Of a stretch of 64,000 nt of DNA, positions 57,175-64,000 are shown one piece after another. The translations under genes and the position numbers were made by a program. Each line of letters opens with the position of its first letter. Positions within the stretch are counted from its first letter, which is position 1. The notes under the pieces are model-generated. The model was not told where the DNA came from. It did no database searches and saw only the letters and a list, made by a program, of their open reading frames with translations. This stretch comes from Physcomitrium patens (Eukaryota; Streptophyta; Bryopsida; Funariales; Funariaceae): NCBI RefSeq assembly GCF_000002425.4, contig NC_037270.1:6486449-6550448 (forward strand). Reading direction: 5' to 3'.

Positions 57175-59802
57175 TTACAATTGCAATGATTGAAGAGCAA
57201 CCTTAGCTGCTACAGATGCCCGACTTTGCTCTGCATACTCAATGACGTTGTTGAGCCGAACATCGGTATCCACAGTGGTCATAGATTTCAGCCTCTCTTG
57301 CAGCAACTTGTGCAACTCTCCAGGACTTGCCCCTTCAACAACAAAGGGGAAAATCCGAATAGTAAGATGGCATGACTCTACCAGTGGCGCCAACAGCCTG
57401 ACCATACAAAAATCCAAGTATATTGTATTTGAGAAAGAATCAAGACATTGGTTGAGTAGCATGGAGGGTAACCTGCAATTGGCTGCAGAGCTGCAAATGA
57501 AAGTCGCTCTTCCCGACTTGGCACAAAGCTTTCCACTATGGAATCCGGTTCTCCCTTCTCTGCCCACTGAAGAGCCTTCTCCAGTGGCGTCAGTAGAGGG
57601 ACTTCTTTTGCAGTCTGGTAATAAACAAGAACAGCACCACAACATAAGATCCAAGACATAAAATTAATCTACTGATAAATCTCACATACCACCTAGTCAG
57701 AACGATTCTAAACCATTTTCGAGAACATAGGAAGTTATGAAGTCACAACATAAAAGTACACAAAACTGTAACCAAGAATACAACTAGCTTCCTAAAGAAC
57801 TTCGATTCAAGAGCATCAAAGACATGTTCGGGCTCCTAAAAAGAACATTACCTTAATTTTTATCTGTAGTTGTTGAACCTCAGCAAGTGTTTTTTTAAGA
57901 CTCTCGATCTTCTTTAGTAAAGGTTGTCTATCTTCTGGATAAGCATCTCGTACTGGCATAACTGTGCTCTTGATAAATGGCTCCATCTAGCACACATCCA
58001 CACAGACGATTGACAAACGAACTTGAAATCCTAACAAAAAACAGAACTTTGCCAGTTGTCCTATACCATTGAAAAGCAGCTTTTAAACGTATCAACTTTT
58101 GCGCATATCTAAAGCCTCTCTATGTTCTCATCTACACACAGCCAACGGTTTCGTCATGATGTTGTCATTTTTAACAAGAAGCGGGTCGTAAGAACACTGA
58201 GAAAATGTGCGAAGTGACAGTGTGCTCTTCAGGACAGAAATAAACCTACCTGCGTTAAGCTAACCATTTTGATGCGTCCAATTCCTCGTATGGAAACCAG
58301 AGCTCCTATATCCAACCGCTTAACCTGGCTAGTCATGGACATCAACAAAAAGAATGTTTCTACGTTGGTTCTCCGGTAGTTATCAGCCACTGGATTTAGT
58401 CACCACAATCGTGTGCGCATATGTGTTAACCGATTCTAAAAGACAAATTAAAAATTACCAATTTGCATGGTTTCCTTCAATTTCATTCAAGCTAAACGAC
58501 GTTTTTTAGACTTCTTCAACCAGTAGTTGTATACCTCAGCTGCTTACACTTTCAATACGAGCCAGACAGCCATAAGTTGCTACGAAAGAGGCCACTCCAG
58601 CTTCATCTCCCTTAACTGGCTCAATCACAATGTGTGCTAGTAGATTGTTACCTTTCACCATCACCTGTCAACTCACACGTGCGCAGCTGATGAGACTGAT
58701 TTGAATCAGATTTAGAAAATTAAATCATGGCGTGATGAAAGAAGATGAAGGATACCTCCTCGAGAAGAGACAAAAATCTGGCCTCGTACAGATGCAATGT
58801 CTTGGAAGAAGATGGAATGAAAACCTGAAAAAAATTAGCTGATCAGACTTGAATTTTATTTATTTATTTTTGTGTTCCTTCTAACATGTTCGTATTTCGA
58901 ACAAACCTGACTGCACCCACTCGCTTCTTAAACTTCAATTCAACATATGGTTCTTGGATAGATCAGAATATATGATCTACTTTCAGTGCAGATAGCACTT
59001 AATTGACAGAATAATTAAGTTTCAACTCTTCTGTCATTCTAATTATTATTAATTGACAGAAGAGTTGAAACTGGATATCACTGACTCATACTTTATATTC
59101 TTAATTATTTAATCGATGGTAATTTATTCATGTATTTAAAGCAACTTCAAATGACTTCACCATTATCTGCTCCACAGTTGTACAAGTTCAGAAAGACAAA
59201 CCTCGGCTGGAGAGAAGGGAAGACATGGCAGCTCTAGGATTGTCGCTTCTGCACACCATGCCAATCAAGAAAACAGCGAAAATCAAGCTAAACCAACAGA
59301 ACCACGCTTCCTTGCAGGCCAATCAATCTATGCGTTCAAGCAAATTCAATTTGAAAAAATCAAAAAATAAAATTCCAGAAATTCACTTTCATGTAAATTT
59401 CAAATGAACAAAACTTTATCCGAATTTCTAGCGGCATTACAAAACAGTGACCAATCTTTTTCTCACACGATCCAATTGCCAATTACTCCCTCCATTAACA
59501 AACTCACACAAGATGAGTAGAGAGAAGTAGTAGTCACCATCTAAGGTAGACATTTCAGCAAACACTCCGGACACTCCATTCTTCAGACGTCGATGGCCCG
59601 CCCCTCCGAATTTGAATCTCCTGCCCTTACACCGCTCCAAGCGGAGTGAGCCCCACCCAACTGGAAGCACAATCAACGATTGCTGGGATGAAATTTGCAC
59701 AGCCGGAGCAGATATTCGAGGTGATGATGAAGCAGTAGAGAGAGTGGAGAGAGAGCAGGAGCAGGAGGAGAAGGAAGGTATTGCGAATCTCGCCATAGCC
59801 AT
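57175..59802 (-). CDS. plastid-type LON-domain (Lon protease N-terminal-like) protein, 8 exons
   Basis: A protein with the LON substrate-binding domain but no AAA ATPase or Ser-Lys protease domain; plant relatives are chloroplast proteins of unclear function. Exons: 59802-59538, 59248-59202, 58824-58756, 58664-58548, 58324-58250, 57986-57852, 57614-57473, 57332-57175. All introns have GT...AG ends, and phases agree throughout, giving 335 residues. Exon 1 encodes a Ser/Ala-rich transit peptide (MAMARFAIPSFSSCSCS). The LON core follows: LELPCLPFSPAEVFIP, KTLHLYEARFLSLLEE, ATYGCLARIES and LDIGALVSIRGIGRIK. Then comes a helical part (LLKKIESLKKTLAEVQQLQ) and EERLSFAALQPIAG before the C-terminal helix (VAAKVALQSLQL). 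An upstream in-frame ATG at 59844 is possible, but MAMAR gives the better transit peptide. Confidence 0.92.
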
Positions 59803-60180
59803 GAGCTTAAAGTTGTGCAAATTACAGAGATGCCACAAAACCACGAAGGCGTCTGTGCTGAAGTCTTAGAGACGAGAGGAGGTTTGTGATGGAAAGCATA
59901 GTGGCGCTCATATCCGGATGTCAGTGTATGTTTCGATATCCAGTTATCAACCAGGACAGTTCCGGGTAGGTCTTTATAATTAAAAGCTGAATCTTGGATA
60001 CGAGCCGGGTATCAAGTGGTCCTATCTCGGAGTGTCTGCTTCGTTTCGGGGATTTGTTGCCTGCTTTAACAATTTGAAGATTTATCATTAGGATATGGGT
60101 TGCCACAAGTAGGGTATATGATTCTTTGGACGAGGGAATTGTTGTACCAGATTGTATAGATTATAAAAGTGCACTAACAC
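59803..60180. other. upstream region of the LON-domain gene
   Basis: Normal base composition, likely the 5' untranslated region and promoter of the minus-strand LON gene. No gene on the opposite strand is convincing. Confidence 0.45.
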
Positions 60181-62400
60181 TTGGAATAAAGAAACAAAGT
60201 AAAATACTTAGAACATCAATAGCACTATTTTTAAAAAGCAACTTGAGATTTAAGTAAATTTTAAGAATTATTTTTTTGGTCATCAAAAATTCATCTTGCC
60301 ATTCAAAAATAAATAAATTCTACTTTAACAATATTAAAATAAAATCAAAGGTGTAGTAAGAACATAGTAAGCATGTATGCACCAAACCTATCATTCAAAT
60401 TGTATTGAAATTAATATACAATTGTAGCATATTTTAAAAAGATTGAGTTCTTTTTCAAAACTACAAATATTTCTACACTTCATATAATCTTCTTTTACAA
60501 TTTCAAATTTTTTCTTAAACCTCAAAAACCTTAATTCAATAATACTATATATAATTATAAATTAATAAGATTTTTTATTTTATATATTTAAAACTTTAAA
60601 AACTTTAAAACCTTAAAATTTAATTTTATGAATACTTTATGATTTCATGAATAAATAATAAAATTCAATAATTAAAATAATATTAAAATAACTAAAGAAT
60701 ATAATATGATTAAGAAAATAATAGATCATACACATCTTTTTTTAATTTTGATTTGATGAAAGTAAGTACATTTATATTTTAATCAATAGAGCAATAATAT
60801 TCCTAGATAAAGAAAGGTAATTTATATGAGTATTAAATAAAAAGTACAATGTGATATTTAAGTTTTTATAATCTTATATAATATGATAATATACTTTATA
60901 GATTTTAGAGAGAATTTAGCAGTAAAGTAAGAACATATAATTAGTGATTATATTACATTTATTATGTATAAAATAATCTTAAATTCAAAAAATAGAATAA
61001 CATAAGAAAATTTAATAGAAACAATATATTCTTATTACAAAAAATTTCCTTTAATTTATATTATTTAATATACTTTATTTTAAATAATATATAAATAAAT
61101 ACTTTGGATTTTTGAAATATATATTTATATTAAAATTATATTTTAGAATAATCTATATATATTAGAAATAATTTGGTCTAATATGATGGAATATAGCCAT
61201 TTAATATAGAATATTTTGTGCAATAAGATAGAATTAAAAAAAATACACAATTATAATATATTTTTTAAAAAATAAGATAAATTATAAATAATCAAAATCA
61301 AGCCAAAACTTTGTATAGACATTTAAATTTGATGGAACTTAAGATATTATCTAATAATATTACAATCTATAATAAAGAATATTCATAATAGATATTAATA
61401 GATTAAATATATATTTATAATATAATTTTTATTCAATCTTTAATTTTAGAATGTATTAATAATGTTGAAATATAGGCACCATTAAAAAATTCATAATATA
61501 AATATGTGCATTGGAAATATTTCTATACAAAATATTCACTATGATTTTTTATTAGAATTTTTCTTGTTTCTTTTAATAATTGAATCTTACTTGCTATTCT
61601 TTCAAGAAAATTAGTATTTTTTTTAAAAAATAATATTTATTTATATTAAAAAAAATTAATAAAACAACCAATTGGATTTTACTAGAATTGAAATAGAATA
61701 TAAATTATAAAAATATCAAAGATTCTATTTGGATTGTCTTTATAAAACAAGAATATAGTCTATCTTTTAATAAATTGAATTAATATTAAACTTAGTAAGT
61801 AATATTAAATTTTTTTAAAAGTAAAAAATACAATGATTATTATTAATGACGTATCACATCTTTCTTTGTATTTTTCACCTCTATTTAGATTGGATTAAAT
61901 TTATGGTACAAAACTTCTAATATGGAGGAATTTATATAATGATAAGAATTAAATTAAGAAAGTTTTTAAAGCAACACCTTCATATTGCTGACATGACACT
62001 TTACTTAGATTCTCATGATTAATTTAAATGATAGATGCTATTTATTTCAGAAAGTTAAAAGTTGTGAATGGAGGCATGTTGTATTTTTATTTTCTTTGCT
62101 GGACCAACATTGCTTAAGGTGATTGATTAGTACATAAAGCTTGTAGATCAACTATATTAGTCTTTTGAATTCTACTAGTGCAAGTAGTAATATAATAATA
62201 TTGATGCTCTCAAGAATGTGATTGAAAATTACAAAAAGGTAAATATTATATTTGACACTATCTAGAATAATATCAGCTATATAAAAGCTTAGAAGGACTT
62301 CAGTCTAGATTCCATCTACTACAATAAAAAAAAAATAGCTGAAATTTTGTAGAAAAACTTCATGTCAATGGACAACAATATTTTTTCATCTTTGACCTTA
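60181..62400. other. AT-rich DNA, no gene seen
   Basis: Very A/T-rich, low-complexity sequence without family-supported coding frames or clear LTR matches. Confidence 0.55.
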
Positions 62401-63314
62401 TGTCAAAAATATATATCTACTATAACTATTATTTAAATAATATGAATAAGTAGAAATAAATAAAAGTAGATAAAAATAGATTAAATTTATAGTATCTTTT
62501 AAAAAAGCTTGCCAAAAGCTTCTTAGATGTGTCAGGACATACACTAGGAAGTTGTAGAAGATTCTAGAAGGTTCTAGAGAAGCTTTGTAGTTTGTAGAAG
62601 CTACTTGAGAAGTTTTCAAGCTCGTGGAAGCTACTTGAGAAGCTTCCTAGTTTGTGGAAGCTACTTGAAGAGCTTCCTAGCTTGTAGTATATATAGGAGC
62701 CGAGACTAAGGAGATCCTCAATCTTGACAACACACTTCTTAGAGCTCTAGCTTACCTCTCTAGTGTTGTTCTTGTACTCATCTGATTAATCTAGTTCTTG
62801 TCGATCCTTCTTGAGCTTCTTGTTTAGATTTCCAATCAGTATTCTAAATACGTAATAAGATATTTTTTTGACTTTACATGTATTTTTATTTAATTAATAG
62901 ATTAAAAACTTGGTCAACAAGCTAATTACATGCTATATATATTAGTAGCTTGCAGAACAAGCTAACTATGTAGCACCTATATAAAAAACTTGCTTTGCAA
63001 GTTAAGATATGTGTTATACAAAGTCATCAATTTTTTGGAGGTCTTATAGAATATTGCCACATAGATTCTAGGTAGATAGTATATAGAGAGACAAGAATGA
63101 AGCCTTCTTCTTTCTTGTCAACTCTTTTCTTGCTTCTGCTCTAGTTTCAAGTGTCTCTAATTTTATTCTCTTTTAGAAATAGCTATTCTAATTTCTTTTT
63201 TAATATACATATTTTTTTAATTCTATTTTGTCACATTTCTTTAAGAGAGTTTTACTTATTTATTTGCTTTCATCAAGTTCTTATCTTTGATAGATTGATA
63301 TGAATATACTTACA
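62401..63314 (+). repeat. LTR-A, 5' LTR of an element running off the window, holding a solo LTR-F
   Basis: Starts TGTCAAAAATATATATC and ends ATACTTACA next to a decayed PBS (ATATCAAAG). Without the insert at 62530-62857 it is about 586 bp. Gag follows on the plus strand. Confidence 0.8.
62530..62857 (+). mobile_element. solo LTR-F (element-2 family) with target duplication
   Basis: Starts TGTCAGGACATACACTAGG and ends AATACGTAATA, matching the LTR ends of element 2. Flanks AGATG (62525-62529) and AGATA (62858-62862) are a 5-bp duplication with one transition. It has TATATATAGGAGCC and, upstream of it, three roughly 30-bp repeats (GAAGCTACTTGAGAAG variants), the same U3 plan as element 2. Confidence 0.85.
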
Positions 63315-63504
63315 ATATCAAAGTTTTATCTTTTCTTGATTAAGAGTGGATTATTTCTTTTTTTATAAGACTTAAGCATATTAGGAATTGTGGATAATTT
63401 TCTTCTAAACTTATATTATTTTTAGTAATTTTTCTTTATTTTCAAGTCTCTTCTTCTATTTGTTTTAAGCAATATTAGACATCTTTTTTTTTTTAAGTAT
63501 TATC

Positions 63505-64000
63505 ATAGTAGAGTTTCTTGAAACAAAGAGTGTAATCACACAAATGCAAGAGCAATTAAAGAAGTTCATGCTTGCAATGCATCAATCTAATTTACTGTCA
63601 TTAAGAGCAATAAGAATGGTAGGGAGCAAAGATATAGATATGATTTGAGTTGCTTCAACATGTTGCTTTTCCTATGGTCAAATATTCTTTGAATGTTAAA
63701 GAACCAAAGATTGCACTATCTAAGAAGTTTGATGGCATAAGATCCAAGTTTTGAAGATTTATCAATCAAATACAACTCGTGATTGAACTTCAATCCCAAA
63801 GCTATCCAACTTTGGGATTGCAAGTTAGATTCATTGGTACACTCTTTTTAGATTCAACATTATCATAAATTTTATCTTTTCTTGAATGAAGAGATTTATT
63901 CTTGAATAATCTAGAAGGTTTTTTGGCAGATTTTTGATCCATATACACAAAATATGATACAATTCATCTAGTAACCAATAAAATCCATATTGTATGACAA
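63505..64000 (+). pseudogene. decayed gag start, cut by window edge
   Basis: The plus strand reads the MAEL-type gag: QMQEQLKKFMLAMHQSN near 63550-63590, then KEPKIALSKKFDGIRSKF-like and IQLVIELQSQSYPTLG segments. The start codon has become ATA and several stops are present. It is closest to element 1's gag. Confidence 0.8.

Noticed and set aside
57190-57661. Plus-strand ORFs over the LON gene, and the long minus-strand ORFs running through its introns
   Set aside because: Splice sites with consistent phases give a conserved protein; the other frames are shadows.
1-64000. tRNA or rRNA genes, CRISPR arrays, bacterial operons
   Set aside because: None seen; the tRNA-like matches are primer-binding sites, and the repeats are LTRs and microsatellites.

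Overview
The window looks like land-plant nuclear DNA, most likely from a moss or another seed-free plant. The reasons are abundant Ty3/gypsy elements that carry a chromodomain at the end of the integrase, plant-style 5-bp target duplications, primer-binding sites complementary to plant initiator tRNA-Met, and plant genes with many short exons. The clade is inference. Most of the 64 kb is a nested retrotransposon graveyard, with only two small genic islands.

Layout. 1-5820: a fairly young minus-strand chromovirus (element 1, cut by the window edge). Its 5' LTR holds a 1.29-kb LTR-like insert. 5821-8760: two oppositely oriented remnants and LTR pieces. 9900-13850: genic island with a jacalin-type lectin gene and a 520-codon protein kinase gene, both minus strand and only about 0.1-0.2 kb apart. 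14895-36329: minus-strand copies of the same family (LTR-A, about 0.56 kb) in an LTR-internal-LTR-internal-LTR arrangement. They are interrupted by several long LTR-like inserts and by a nearly intact second element (element 2, 25414-31511, TSD GTGGA). 36475-54545: plus-strand copies, one (38552-about 50085) nested inside the protease gene of an older one (37073-53000). Both carry further inserts, including two long units in opposite orientation with degenerate telomere-like repeats. 57175-59802: an eight-exon minus-strand gene for a plastid-type LON-domain protein, with every intron boundary resolved. 60180-62400: AT-rich DNA. 62401-64000: another plus-strand LTR-A, holding a solo LTR of the element-2 family, followed by a gag start.

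Four repeat groups recur. LTR-A belongs to chromoviruses with gag, pol (PR-RT-RH-IN-chromodomain) and an extra small ORF after pol. LTR-F (0.33-0.43 kb) belongs to element 2. A group of 1.3-1.75-kb LTR-like units (B/D/E) shares its termini but not its middles, and has eight copies here without any internal region. LTR-C is a single 2.19-kb unit with a perfect 5-bp TSD. Old copies are heavily decayed by C-to-T changes on both strands.

The most interesting observations are the conserved third ORF between pol and the 3' LTR, the shared integration hot spot inside LTR-A, a conserved candidate gag-pol frameshift site, a perfect 60-bp palindrome, and the kinase-lectin gene pair, which may be one fused gene.
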